In this document: positions 36,601-49,423 of the stretch, one piece after another | How positions within the stretch are numbered: the first letter of the stretch is position 1 | How the letters are laid out: each line of letters begins with the position of its first letter | Assembly: GCA_030248065.1 (NCBI GenBank) | Contig: JASAMV010000638.1 | Location: 164,625-228,624 of the forward strand | DNA length: 64,000 nt | Source of the DNA: Rhynchonema sp. JSB1_4 | Lineage: Eukaryota > Nematoda > Chromadorea > Monhysterida > Xyalidae | Reading direction: 5' to 3' | Notes under the pieces: model-generated | The model's database searches: none | What the model was told of the DNA's origin: nothing | Seen by the model: the letters and a program-made list of their open reading frames with translations, nothing else | Made by a program: the position numbers and the translations under genes

Positions 36601-39600
36601 TGGCTCCGGAGCGTCCCGGATTAAAAAAACGAATGAAACCATTGGTTTTTTCGACCCCGAAAACCTATACACCGCGCACACGATCTTCAAGATCCGATCA
36701 GTATTGTGATGCTCATTGGCACTGCTCTGTACTGAGTTCTGATTCTAGTTTCGGCTGCGGAGAGTTCCGGATCCAAAAGCGAATGTCACCATTCGATTTC
36801 TCGACCCCCAAACCTACATATATACCACACACACTATCTTCAAGATCAGACCAATATTACGCTGCGTATATCACTGGCCAATATTACGCTTCATTGATCA
36901 GTACTGAGTTGCGGTTTGAGTTCCGGCTCCGGGGAGTTTCAGATTCAACCAGGAATGTCACCGTTGGATTTCTGAACCCCGAAAGCCTATATACCACACA
37001 CATTATCCCAAACCTTGGGTCACTGTTGTGGTGCTTATCCGTTCTCATCTGTGTGTAATACCGGTTCCAGTTCCGGTTCTGATCCTAAATACTTCGGATC
37101 CATAAAAACCGATGTCACCGCCGAATTTCTCGACCCCAAAAACCTAACCGCACACATTATCTCAAGGATTAGGTCACTGTTATGGTGCTTATCCGTACTT
37201 ATCCGTGTGTAGTTCCGGTTCCAGTTCTGGTTCTGGCTCCGAAACAGTTTGGATCAAAAATCTGTTGTCACCGTTGAATTTCTCTACCACGAGGACCCTC
37301 GATGCCACCGCCGTTTGGCTGTGGTGACATGTATCCCTGACTTTTCAGAGTACTTTTTACCGGAAAAAAGAAAGAAAGAAAGAGAAGAACGGTTTTGCAC
37401 ATTTTGGGAGACGTTGGGTACCATAACTCCAGAATGCCTGCACCGATCAACTTCAAATTTCGAACGTACGTGTAGGGTGGCCCAAAGTACCTCGTGCACG
37501 AATATTGAAGTACCCCATTGGGGCTTTGTTGTTGATTAGCCAACCAGGGTAATTTTTGGCTGTCGGCACTAATTTCAGAGAACCACATGGGACATGCGCT
37601 ATCGCTCCGATAATTGCCGCGCACTCATGCTGAATTGTTGAGCTCCGGTTCAGGATAGCATTTTATCCACTAAAGTTGTTGACCGCAAAAACCAAAACTA
37701 TTTTTGCGTCAAAAATATTCAAATGAGTCGCATGACAGCAAGAGAAAACGAATCAGTTACAAAGTACAAACATGATTGTAACCACAATATTTTGATTTTC
37801 GTTCCACATTTTACAAAAAAATACCACATGAACATCATCAACCAAAAAAGAAAGAAATAAATATGACAGGCACAGACATCAAACAATACACACAAAATAA
37901 GGGCGAATGAATGGTTTTCATTGTGAAAGTTAAAAGAAGTAAGACTTGTACACTGGTACATAATACCTGGCTGGAACCCTATCACAACTTTTATTTATAA
38001 ACAATCAAACACAACAACTGTGTGCTATAATCACACCACCAGTCAACCAGCGCGCATGTTGCACACACACAAAAAGCATTCGCGTGCCCCAGGCTGACCT
38101 GCTGGTGCATGCAGCAGGGCGCAATATTGTGCATGGGTGTGCATTTCAATGCATCATAGCATGTCCGTTATTGAGTCTCCTAGGCTAGATTTTATGTTTT
38201 TTGAAAGAAAACGTCTGTTGCGTTTGCCGGTACCCGCCACTTTGCATGACTTTGTGCGGTCAAATTTTTGCCGCAACGCGAACTTTGCCCAAAATCTTTA
38301 AAAAAATATTTCTGTGCTGGGGCATATTTTGGGTGCCCTGTCAGGATTATGACACTTTTGACCCACAACAAACACCCTACTACCCACTGAAAAGATTTTA
38401 TCAAAATTCCATTTCTATCGGAAGTTGTGTAACTTTCAATTTTTTTAGCCTTGGGTGTGTTTTGGCGCCGAACAAAAAATCCGTGTCTGAGCCGTATCTC
38501 GGCTTGGACAGGGAATTTTTGAAAAATATTTTGCATGCCAGTTACTTTCCATGCATACAACGGTTTTTTGGCACAAAATCGAAATCAGTCAAATTTGACC
38601 TTTTTCGTGTGAAAATAACAGGCAAAATGTCTTGAGAAAGTTGTCAACCGCATTTAATCCAGATGCATTGGCATCACACCCTGGGCCCAAGTTGGCAACA
38701 AACAGGCGCTGATAAACGATAACCCCAAGGTCAGATTCAAAATCGTTTTTCAAATTCGTTGTATTTTTGACATTTCCTGTTGAAAAACTGATAACACCCA
38801 ATTTTCAGACGCAACACAACGCGCGCTGTGCGGTGAACACAAATCCCCGGGCCAACAACTCCCTGAATCCATACCACACCCACTTTATGATGGTTGATTC
38901 AGGCTGCCGACCGCCGGATATAGATTTTAGGCTCAATGTGGAAAAACTTATCAACACCGGTGTACAAGGTTATTATGGTGATGTTTCAAAGGGCTCAGGG
39001 CGTCCACACTACAGTTGAGAGTTATTGTGTATCTAGAGTCGGGCAGCGTGTCTTTTGGCAGTCCATTTCGACTTTGTTTCCACAAGCAGACGGTGTATCA
39101 GGTCATCGTCAGTGCGGATGCACCAGATCGGCACGTCACCCCAAGGCCACGCAGGTACTACGAGCTGGTTTACGAGGTGGACCACACATCATATCCATCA
39201 TCAGCCATAGGTTTATTTTCAGACGGCGGTTTCGGTGTCCCAGTCATAATCGTTCTACTCGAGGGCGGCATATCGAGTCTTTGGCACGCAGTCCAATCGG
39301 TGCACAATGATGTCACTGTGCTGACGTGTGAGGGGACGGGCAGGGCTGCCGATTTGTTGGCCGCAACTGCTGCAAGATGCAAAAAGATTGTGTGAGTTTG
39401 CAATCCTCGCTGCAAAAAGAGTGTGCTATTTGTAAAACACCGCCAAGCTGGCCATCCATCATTCCAGTGCCAAGTCCACCGAGCGAGATCTGGTCACAAC
39501 TTTGGAGTTGAGTCGTGTGCGAGAAGATTTGATGGAGAAATTGACCGATTTACGACAACGATCAATCAATGAACCTCAGTCGGATAAAATTGAACTGATA

Positions 39601-42600
39601 CAATTGGCCACCGATATGGTCAAAGCGTGTACAAAACCGAAAATGGTCAGAAATATTCGTTTCTTATTTTTTGTCCATCACTTACCTGTTTTTCCTATAT
39701 AATTCAGGTATATTCAGTGAACGTGAGCAAAGCCGACAAACTCGAGCTCAGCCTCATTCGTGTCCTTGTGGAACGACAGAACATCGATTTGATGTCCCAA
39801 TTGCAGGTTGCTTGGTTTGGGGGGCAATAATTTGTCCACAATTCAACGTAAAACCTTATTCATTATGCCCTTCAGATCACAATGCAGTGGGACCGATCAG
39901 ATATCGCTGATGAGATGGTGCTCTCGCAACAGAATTGGTCACCTACGGTTTGCGGCATTCAATTTGAAATTGTTCTTTTGTGAATCAGGCTACGATAGCA
40001 TTCTTCTTCAAAATTACAGATGCAAGAACGTTTCAACCTAATGTTTCAAGTGCTGCAATCGAATCAAACATCATTCGTGCAAGTGTTCATGAAGAATGGT
40101 TTTCCGATGGACAAATTCCTGAAACGAGCACGTCTGGAGCAGTTATACCGCAGCACGGTATCGATTATCAAAATTTGCTCTGTGAAAATCATTTTCGAAA
40201 AAAATTAACTCAAATCTCAGGTCCCTTCCGACCACTATCTGTGGAAATTACTAGGTCTGAAACTGCAAGAATCTGACGCTCAAATTTCGCTGTTTCAAGT
40301 GGCGGAACTTTTGACGAAACTTTTGCGCCGATTCAATAACCCGGTATATGAAAAGAGATTCGGAGGACTGACACTTGGGGTCGCGAGTCCGTGGCACGTT
40401 ATAGATGAGGTTTTTTTTGATTTTTTGAGTTTTTATTTCGTTTCACAAAAACAACCGTTGTAGATGACTTTATATCGTCAGCGTAACGTTCCAGGATGAT
40501 TCAGGTGATGATTACTACTGGCAGAGCCAGCTGTCGCAACCCTATCACGAACTGTTCATATGGGCTGTGTTGCTCAACAGGTGTGTATGCATATTTATGC
40601 ACATAAGGAAGTTTATTATATCAACTGTATCAAAATTTTTGCCAAATTTCAGACCTGAAATGGTCCTGATTTTCTGGGAACAAACCTCAGAGCCGCTGCT
40701 CTATGCGTTATTGGGCACCCTATTGTGTCGAAATCTAGAGAGATCCGTTGATGCCGACGCCTCCGATCATGCAGTCAAACAGAGTTTTCAGGATTTGAAG
40801 AGGTCAGGTTAAGACAGTGGAAGAGAAAATTTGGGCGAACAATTCTTTTCTTGTTAAGAAAGCTGGAAACATTGGCAATTGGATTGATCAACCAGGCATT
40901 TTCAAGCAACGCAGCCAAGGCTGTGTATCTGATACATCGACCGATTGCTGTGGTTGACGGACTGAATAGTTTACAATTGGCTCAGTTGGCTGACGATCAG
41001 GTATCTTTTTCGAAAATCTGTGCAAGTCAGATTAGAAACCGTTTAAAAAATTCGCCACTGATCTTAAAAATCGTCAGGATTTCATCGCAACCGAATGCTG
41101 TCAGACAACAATCACACGCAAGTGGAAGGGTGACTTGGACATGTCGCTCTTTGAGATGCTCGCCTGCAACTTTCTAGTGTTGCCCATATTCATGCTAAAT
41201 TTCGACAATAGCGGTGGGTGCGGGGTATTAATTTTTTAGCGCTGTAATTTAAGAAAAAACACCAAGTGATTTTTAAATGCCAGGCAAGCTGACAACACTC
41301 GCAACGCAGTCCCAAACCACCCGACGTCGACGGGCTTCAACCTACGGCCAAATGGTCTTCAGTGATCTGGGCATTGTGAAAGGAGCGAATTCACTCAAAC
41401 GCCACAACCGCCAACCCCAACATTTGAAGTTCATCAGTGATTCATTGGAAGCGACAGTCAAGCCTGTATTCGCATTTGCGAAACATCAGGGAATGACCGG
41501 TGTGAACTACGATCGGAGACAACCAAAACGAACCTGTTGGTCGCAGTTTTAGCCTGAAAAACGAAACCTAATCCATTTTAAAAATTTTAAAGCCCGTCCT
41601 CCACTGCAAAAGACGGTCAGTTTCGATGCCGAATCCGTCGTGTCCTATGGTGATAAGACGGATGATGCGAAAATAGTCGACGATGCCACAGGACAAACAG
41701 AGTCGCGCTGTTGTGTGAGCTGTCGCAAATCAAATTGGTACAGGAAATTGATGCGTTTCTATTCGGCGCCAATGGTCAAATTCGCCAATCACATGGTGAG
41801 AGATGTTTAAAATATTTTTCCTGATCCCTTGTTGTGATTGTTCTGCATTTAATTTTAGACATTCTACATACTCTACCTGATTCTCTACACACTGGTTTTG
41901 TTCTACGACTATGAACCCAAGAAAAGCGTCGGCCTTCGTGAAATGCTACTTTACGTTTGGCAGTTCACGTTCATGGTGGAGACCGGTCGACAGGTTTGGA
42001 AGATGGAAAGAAGAGAAATTCATCATGTCTGTTTTTCACTTTCTTTTCAATTCTCCAGTTGTTCGAAATGCCGGCTGAACGTCTGTCAGATCGACTGCAA
42101 GACATTTTCGTCAAACCGATGTTGCAACTGGACATGATCGCAATCACGCTATCGGCCGTTGCTTTCACGCTGCGATGGCACGAGGCCACGTTTCCGTTGG
42201 CCAGGTTGCATCTTCTTGGTGTTTATAAAACAGCGATAAAAGATCATCCGTTTGAGCCCTATTCAGACTCCTGATGACAGTCGCCTTTCTGCCGTATGTG
42301 TCCACCATATTTCGGCTGCACATGACCAACAGCTATTTGGGGCCGAAGATCGTTGTGCTGAAGAAAATGGTTTCAGACATTCTTTGCTTCGTCTTTTGTG
42401 ATAGAAAAAGTTGTGCGTAAAAATGAAAGAAAACGTTGTTTATACTTTCAGTGCTGGGATCTGGGCATGTTCATCACAGTGATATTGGTGTTCTTTGCGG
42501 CCTACAGTGTGGCAGCAACAGCACTGATGCACGACAACGAACCAAAGGGATTCGGGATGTTGGCCACCTTGTGGAATACGGGTGTCTGGGAAATATTCGG

Positions 42601-43660
42601 TCAAATGAGTGACGATGCCATGAATGGTTAGTGATGGCGCATGGCTGTGAGCCAAAAGTGCATTTCCACGGTGTCGGCCTTGATAATTCAGGCGTTGTCG
42701 ACAACTGCAACGCCACTACTGGATCATCACTTGAATGTGCCCTACGTTCGTATCCCATACCAATCCTGTTGGCGCTGTACATGCTCTTTGGCAACATTCT
42801 GCTCATCAATATGCTGATCGCTGTCTTCACGTTAGTGAACTTGCATAGTGTAAATACACAGGCAAGGAATTTATTAAGGTTTATAAGTTTAAAATCTTTG
42901 TTTAAGTCACATATTCGAAGACGTGCAAGCAAACGGTGAGACGATATGGAAGTACCAGATGTTCCTTTTGGTCGAGGAATTCCAAGACAAACCACTCTGG
43001 CCGCCTCCGTTTATCATCATAACCATCTTTTATCGAATCTTGCTCATCCTCGTTTGCTGCAATTGGAAGTTTTGGCAGAAGAAAAAGGCGCCGGAGAGAG
43101 GTCAGACATGGTGTTGTGCAATTTGGAAGGAAGATCTTTCCGTTTTTATGCAAACATGATCAAAAATTTCGTTTTTCAGTGATGGTTTTCGGCCACGTTG
43201 TGACACCAAGAGAGCAAGAATACCTGAAGATATTCGAGTGCGTTTGTCGCGCAGATTTTCTCGAGGCCGCCAAGCATGAGGAAAAGCATCAGCTGGACAA
43301 TGTCATTCACTCGCTACAGAATGAGTCCGTCTCTTCTTCAAATGACATGTTTTAATATTCTGCCTGAGAAAAAGTGACGTGTATTTATTTCAGGGTTGCT
43401 CAAATGAAATGTTTGCTCGACGGTCATTTGGTAACGATTAGTGGGACGGGCACGTCCTATTCAGCCACGTCAGAGACGCTTAATTTATTCAAGTACGTAT
43501 GTAGTATTTGTTTCTGTTTTCATGATTAATACGAATGTACAGTACATAAGGTCTCGCAGCTCAGTAAACGTGTAATTTCAGTTCCACACACGACCAAAAT
43601 GAAGCAGAAGAAATCGAAGCGAACAGTGCTGATGATGACAATGAACAAACTCAGTTGTGA
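33696..43660 (+). CDS. TRPM: TRPM-family cation channel, complete, 28 exons
   Basis: A plasma-membrane channel. Nematode TRPMs (GON-2, GTL-1/2) carry Mg2+ and Ca2+ in intestine and gonad. The exon chain from 33696-33803 to 43582-43660 (28 exons, all phases agreeing) gives 1318 aa. The N-terminal TRPM homology region has TDAYGRIQFYGASE, YVRM, HAWLISHG, GITPWAQVGNKQ (exon 38663-38729), NPYHTHFMMVDSG and GVPVIIVLLEGG. Ankyrin-like repeats follow (MFQVLQSNQTSFVQVF, PYHELFIWAVLLNR). S1-S6 lie between 41859 and 42830, with the pore near WEIFGQM and a Cys pair after it. The TRP box (IWKYQMFLLVEEF) comes next, then an acidic tail. There is no alpha-kinase or NUDIX domain. Intron 5 (34791-38662) is filled by a foldback element. 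Which TRPM paralogue it is cannot be decided. Confidence 0.95.
36309..36482 (-). mobile_element. Short Helitron-like element, copy 1
   Basis: Read on the minus strand it starts A|TCTATACTACTAAAA and ends GGGTCCCGACTAG|T, matching the 5'-TC, CTRR-3' and A/T target of Helitrons. A GC-rich inverted region lies near the 3' end. About 174 bp, non-autonomous. The partner at 45824-46001 is strongly similar. Confidence 0.55.
36590..37310. repeat. Tandem repeat of about 120-190 bp units
   Basis: Five diverged units each carry GTTCCGGTTC(T/C)GG-like sequence, then TCGACCCC(G/A)AAAACCTA, then ATTATCTCAAG-like sequence. They start near 36592, 36727, 36907, 37060 and 37213. The block is inside the TRPM foldback element. 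Confidence 0.6.
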
Positions 43661-43692
43661 TCTACTCTTTTCGTGTTGATCCCGAATACAAT

Positions 43693-44025
43693 GTATAGTC
43701 CGTCCATCAGCTCATGTCACTTTGCAATGCTGCTGGCCGACTTGTTCCCTTCCTCCACGTTCTAATCAAAGAGAAATTGAGTTTCCGAAAAAAAATAATT
43801 TTGCTTCTAAATTATGGTTTTTATGAAATCGACGTGTTTTAACGATTTTAATTTAATTTAATTTTAAATTTGATCGAATTCAATCTTTTTCGACCCGTTT
43901 TATTATTTTTTTAGTTTCTTTGCAAAATCGGCCGCACTCAATTTCTCTTTCATTTGAACGTGGAGGAAGGGAACAAACCAGCCAGCAGCAACAGAAAGTG
44001 CCATGAGCTGGTGAACGGACTATAC
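43693..44025. mobile_element. MITE/inverted repeat between convergent TRPM and RTK genes
   Basis: Arms of about 95 bp (43693-43790 and 43935-44025) pair imperfectly: GTATAGTCCGT against ACGGACTATAC, GAACGTGGAGGAAGGGAAC against its complement, and CTCAATTTCTCTTT against its complement. The middle is A/T-rich. It begins 33 bp after the TRPM stop and ends about 200 bp before the RTK stop. GTGCCATGAGCTGG also occurs singly near 11247. Confidence 0.65.
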
Positions 44026-44227
44026 ATACCTGTTTGTTTCACACTTGCTCTGCTTTAAATATAAAGCTTGTCTGACAATCACAATAACGTATTTTTCTGT
44101 ACAGAAATGAAAGTAATAGAGTTGGAGATCATAGGCTGTTCCATGTCAAACAAATGATTCATAAGATCAGGCTCAATGGAAAGTGCTAAACAACAGCATA
44201 CAGTAGCACGGATCACTATCAAAACAG

Positions 44228-47200
44228 TTAGTCATCATCACTTCTCAGCCCAGCGTTTGTGTGTCCAACAGTGACTCCATTAACATTCCGATCGACCTGC
44301 AAATAGCCGGACTGATTCTGTTGCCGCTGGAACTCGATCGTCTCGAACATTCGTTCATACGAAGTCTCGACGTAGCCGTAGTGCTCGTTGGAACGTTCTA
44401 GAATTTTGCTCAATCTGGCGCGCAGCACGTCAAAATGTGGCCGATCGTCCGGTTGTTCGGCCCAACAGTCCTTCATAATTGAATACATCTCCTCATCGGC
44501 GTGCTCGGGTCGGTCGAGTCGACGGCCGGACTGCAGAAAGTCTATCATCTGCGTCGGCTCCAGCCAATTGTACGGAGCCAGACCGAGTGTGAACAGCTCG
44601 AACAGCACGATGCCGAAAGACCATCTGCAATTAGTATGATGGATGTACATGTGTTTGCCAACAGAAACAGACCTTCGTGTAGACACCAAGTGTGTAAGGA
44701 TATTACGAAAACTCACACATCCGACTTGGTCGAGTACTCCATGAGTTTCAGTGACTCAATCGACATCCATTTAATCGGTAATCGTCCACCTCGTGTTGTG
44801 TACAACGTTCGATCCAACAAGCGGCACAGCCCGAAGTCACCGATCTGCGACAGCGAAGTACAAATTGAAACTGAGAATCAAATATTTTTCAAACAGGCAT
44901 AAATGGAAGCATAGTGATGTACCTTGGCTGTTTTCTGTTCGTCAATCAATACATTCCTGGCAGCCAGATCGCGGTGGATACAGCCTTTGCTGCTGAGGTA
45001 GGCCATTCCATCACAGATCTGCCATGCAAACGACAGCAGATCTCGATATCTCAGGAAGCTGTCTGGTCCGCCCTAGAACATTATGTAAGGTAGTAGTCTG
45101 TCAGCTGAGATACTTCAAATCTGAAAATGGTACCTGTTCGATGTTGTCCTTTTCGGCGCGCACTAAGTGCAGCAGATCACCTCTTTCGCAGAACTCTGTG
45201 ATGAGACAAATTGGCTCCGATACGGTCACACATGCGATCAGATTTACCAGATGTTTGTAGTAGCCGAGATCCTACAATTATGAACACATGTAGATTTAGA
45301 AACTAGAATATCCACTTTGATCGGGCGATAACCGATAGGTGAGATAGTTCTGCACCTTCATAAAGTTTATTTCCTGAATGAAGTCCACTTTTGCATGGAA
45401 GTCGGCATAATCCGGCAACAGCTTCACGGCACATTCACAGTCGGTCAGTGATCGGACTTGGATTCGTTGCTTCTGAATGCTTATCACCGGTGCCGTGCCT
45501 GTCAGTTTACCTGCAACGGTCATATTATCTAACTTTTGCTGGACAACATTTCGGCTGAACGCAAAAGCAAGTTTGGCCACTTACCCTTGTAGACAATGGA
45601 GAATGCGCCTGAACCCAGCTTTTCGTCAGTGATCTCCACTCGATCGGTGTCAATCTCCCAGAAGTCAACTCTGATAAAAGTTGATTAGTGTTATGTGGTG
45701 AAGGAAAGAATTGAAGTAATCACAAAAAGAACTCACTCTGTTTTCGCAACGTCATGCATCTTGTACCGCTCCTTCTGAAATTCCGAATCCGGTTGTGCAT
45801 CACTTGTTCTGACAGTTTTGAGATCTATACTACTAAACCAGGAAGACGTATATGTATGTCTGTGTGTGGCCCCCTCCCTCGGAAGGGCGGACGGGTCAAT
45901 TTTCACGGGTAGCTTTGGGTATGCTAACGGGTCTTCGGGTGGGGGGGCACGGCACGGGCACGGCGCTGTAGCCGGGCCGTAGGCACGGGTCCCGTCTATA
46001 GTATAGAACTACATGTACAGCATGCTGTACTAACCGTCGATTTTGCCAAAGTGCTCAACTTGCGTCGCATTCCCTCGTCTTTCAGCTCGGTCAGCCGTCT
46101 GTTTCGTCGCGCTTTCTTCTTGTATCGTGGCCGTATCACGCCGAAATACGCAATGACCCCAATGATGATGCAGGCAGCCAAGCCAATAGTCAACCCCAAA
46201 GTCAGCTTTAGCGAAAGATCATTTCCTCGGGGCTTATTGCCTCCATTTGGACCTTCATCGTCGTCGTAGTCATCCTAAATGACAAAGCAGATTTACTAAA
46301 TTTGAATAGACTCAAACTAAAAAACATGCAGCCGAGAAAACACAAAGAACCAACTTTCGAGAAACAGGGCAACAATTCGCTTCTGATCTTAGTGATATTG
46401 TTGACGTCTGGCACGCGGAATACCGGATCATGCTTGTAGATCTGGTCATAATTCGGCTCGATCGAGACCAATTTGATGTAGCGATGCGTGGGATTGTGCG
46501 CCTGCTCGATTTCGCCGTACGCTCGCTTCATCAGTTGATTGTCAGCCATGTCGGTGAAGATCAGGATAATGGATCCATCGGTGGTTGTTGGCGGATGGTT
46601 GAGCAGAAGGTCTGAGTGACTGTCGAACTGGAATATGTCTCGCAGAGGACGACTGAGCAGTTCGGTTTTATGTTCTGGGGAAATATCGACGGTTGCTTGG
46701 TCGTACGTCACTTTGTTGAGATACTCGTGACATTTGTCCACCTGAAGGATTGGGATTTCGATCATGTGAAATATGAACAGTGACGAAAATTCAAGCAAGT
46801 TTCGCACCTCCTCGCATAAATCTGTACGACCCAGTCGCATTTTATGCTCATCGAAGTAAGTGAAGACGAAACTTTGTCGATCGGAATGCCTTAACTCAGA
46901 ACACGAGCCCAGCAGATAGTTCAGTACCTGAGATTAAATAACGTTGATTTTTAATCATAATTTGTGTTTAAACGAAACGTAACGAATGACTGACCAGTTT
47001 CAATTTCGCAAACTGCTCCTCTGAAAAAGAGGTGCTGAAGGCAAGGAACACAGCATTTGTCCAACGAACACACGCTCTCCCTGCAAATAACACACCGGTC
47101 TGAAGCTAAGATATATGTAAAACACAGGTAATCCACAAGTCATTTCGTGAAAACGACGTACAGTCACAAAGTGCCGGTGACAACGGCTGCACGTCAAGTT

Positions 47201-47764
47201 TTGGTTCGGGTTCGGGCACCAACTGCGGTTGTTGTGGAGGCGGCCTGAATTACTGAGGTGCTCGCACAAGTCGAAGTTGGATTAAAAGCAGTTGGTGGTT
47301 CTACCGTTGTAATCCTTCATCCTGCCGACGCCCAGGTGGCGGTCTTCGTCTGCCCCCGTTGCGATTCTCACGAGGTGGTCCGGGTCCGCGGCCTCTCAAT
47401 GGTGGTCCACGTTGTGAAAACGTATGAATAGAAAACTTGTTTCCATCTTCTTCTTGACCAGAGCCTTGTTGCTGATCACTGACACCTTGGGGAACGTACT
47501 GAAAATAAGGCTTGGCAAGGCATAATAAGGAGAAATTTTGGTAAAAATCCATGACGACAGTAAAAACAGCAAGAAGTGTAATCTAACATCGTCAATTGCG
47601 TGTCTGTCCATACGTTCTTCGTCCAACGCATCAGGCTTGAAACCGTCATAGCGACTCGTTCCTGACCCGGATGTATCTGGCGTACTCCTTTCTCCTGAAC
47701 CGTCACTTTTATCCGCATAAGCAGATGTGACAATGAGCATAAGGCACAATAGCTGATAGTCCAT
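44228..47764 (-). CDS. Receptor tyrosine kinase with vWA-like ectodomain, 14 exons
   Basis: Exons (minus strand): 47588-47764, 47305-47498, 47162-47244, 46995-47080, 46808-46927, 46355-46741, 46035-46274, 45737-45774, 45585-45670, 45356-45510, 45134-45271, 44923-45072, 44717-44844, 44228-44624. All phases agree and give 792 aa. A signal peptide (MDYQLLCLMLIVTSAYA) is followed by a low-complexity, Arg/Pro-rich stalk. A globular region at about 150-348 has NAVFLAFSTSFS, QSFVFTYFDE and GSIILIFTDMADN, in the pattern of a von Willebrand A fold. The transmembrane helix is at about 374-394, followed by a basic stop-transfer. The kinase has LGSGAFSIVYKG, CAVKLL, HRDLAARN, DFGLCR, PIKWM and WSFGIVLFELFTLG, all catalytic residues present, with tail tyrosines (YGYVETSY, SGYLQV). 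It resembles nematode-expanded RTKs. The ligand is unknown. Confidence 0.88.
45824..46001 (+). mobile_element. Short Helitron-like element, copy 2 (RTK intron 7)
   Basis: It starts A|TCTATACTACTAAAC and ends GGGTCCCGTCTATAG|T, where the terminal CTAG of copy 1 is changed. Nearly all of the interior, including GGGTAGCTTTGGGTATGC, matches copy 1. About 178 bp. Confidence 0.55.
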
Positions 47765-49423
47765 TATTGCCGGAAAACTTGTGCTTAAATGTTGCTTGCC
47801 AAATGAATGCTTATGTATACGTATTATGAAATCCAATAATCCAAAAAAGCATTTTTGTTTTTGCTGCACAGTACGCCAAGGGGGATCCGGAGAGGGGGAC
47901 CCGGGGGCCATGCCCCCTTTGGTCCATTTGGCCCATGAAGGAGGGGCCACCATTTGAGAAGGAAGAAGGAAAAAGAACCCCTGTAATGCCCTCCGATACA
48001 CTTCAAAAGTCCAAAAATCGCGCGCTTTGCGCGTCAGATATACACCATTCTCAACGAAATTGGGCTTTCACGCGCGTAAAATGTGCCAAAGTTTCCATCG
48101 TCACATTTCATATGATATTTAGCGTAAAAAGCGCAAGTTCTGAACAAGCACTGAATAAAAATGACTTTTCAAAAGTGGAATAAGCACAGGATAAAAATGA
48201 CTTTTCGGATATGGCCCCTCCCTTGGCCAAAAGCTGGATCCGTCACTGCAGCACGCACACAATATTCGAGGTGTTTGTCACGGCTGTATTTGTGCAAATA
48301 TTTGACGTCAGCGCACCTCAAACAGTGCACGGACGGAAGTTGGACTATTTCGAAACCGAGGTCAGGTGCAACCGGGTGAACGATGGCAAACCTGTGCCAA
48401 AATATTGGGTTTTGCGAATTATCAAAAAAGCACAATGTGTCAAATTTCCGTCTCGTACACGTGTTGAGGTGTGTACACAGTGTGCAGGCCTGATCGGAAC
48501 AATGGCAAACCAGCGAGTGGCATAACGTGTGTGACTTTGCAGCCCAGCGTTAGATGGTTTAGAGCTAAACCGCCAACGCTCGCATGACACGCACACACAG
48601 ACAAGAACACAATGTCGCGCAGTGTGATTGTACCGCTGGATGCTCCACAGTTGTGCTGCTTGGTTTGCGTTGATGAAACAGGTTTTCATTCCCTAAATGT
48701 CTTTTAATGGGTACTGTCAATGCAAATCGTAGTAAATGTGCACACAATCCGTACTTCTCACTTGATTAATCATGCCAGGCTGTCTGTATTTGTTGCGACG
48801 AAATGCTGTGTTTGGGATAAACACGGATGATTTTTTGGACCATAAATATATTGCCACCATCAAACAAATGTCAATGACGCCCCGCGTAGGTGTGACGCCA
48901 CTTTTTAAGTGTGCAAGCATTGTGATTATTTTATTCAACACACTTTTTCACATGCACACGTACGCACAGTTGCCGTCGGCATCACAGCTACCGATTTTTC
49001 ACAACATTATTTATAGACCTCTGATTTTGAAGCTTGATATGTGAGGCAACAATACAGCGTAGTATTCCCGCGAAGAATACATAGATTTAGATCGGACAGA
49101 GTTTACAGCGAACAGGCTTGCTAGGAAAAGTACAGGGTACAAACGAAGGTTACACAGCGAAACGTCGCAAACGCATGCCATATCTCGAGCTCAATTGCCT
49201 ATATTGCTGCACCCATACGAATAAGGTTTCCATCACGAGTTTGTTATCCCAGCATCGTCGGTATGAATGCACCGCTGTCGTACGGACTGCTCATATCTGG
49301 TTGACGTTGGCTTTCTTCCATGCTTTCACTCTCTGTGTTGAAATCACCCAGGCTGGAATCAAAATTGAGCATTAAGGGTCAACCTAGAACATTCTTAAAA
49401 GCGGTTGTCAAACATAAATCCGT
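47765..49423. other. Region between RTK and neuropeptide genes; holds repeat copy B
   Basis: 47870-48175 is the longer copy of the repeat at 6066-6260, in inverse orientation, with GGGGGCCATGCCCCC and CGCGCGCTTTGCGCG blocks. Beyond it I see no gene. Frames up to 114 aa at 48.3-49.1 kb lack motifs. The RTK promoter should lie at its left edge. Confidence 0.5.

Larger units (their letters stand above)
34814..38633. mobile_element. 3.8-kb foldback element in TRPM intron 5
   Basis: Arms at about 34814-35547 and 37905-38633 are imperfect inverted repeats of about 730 bp (for example AAGACACTTTGCCTGTTAT against ATAACAGGCAAAATGTCTT, and TGCTGGGGCATATTTTGGG against its complement). The 2.3-kb centre has a Helitron-like insertion and a tandem repeat but no transposase. 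No target duplication was found. Only about 50 bp of the intron lies outside the element. Confidence 0.75.
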
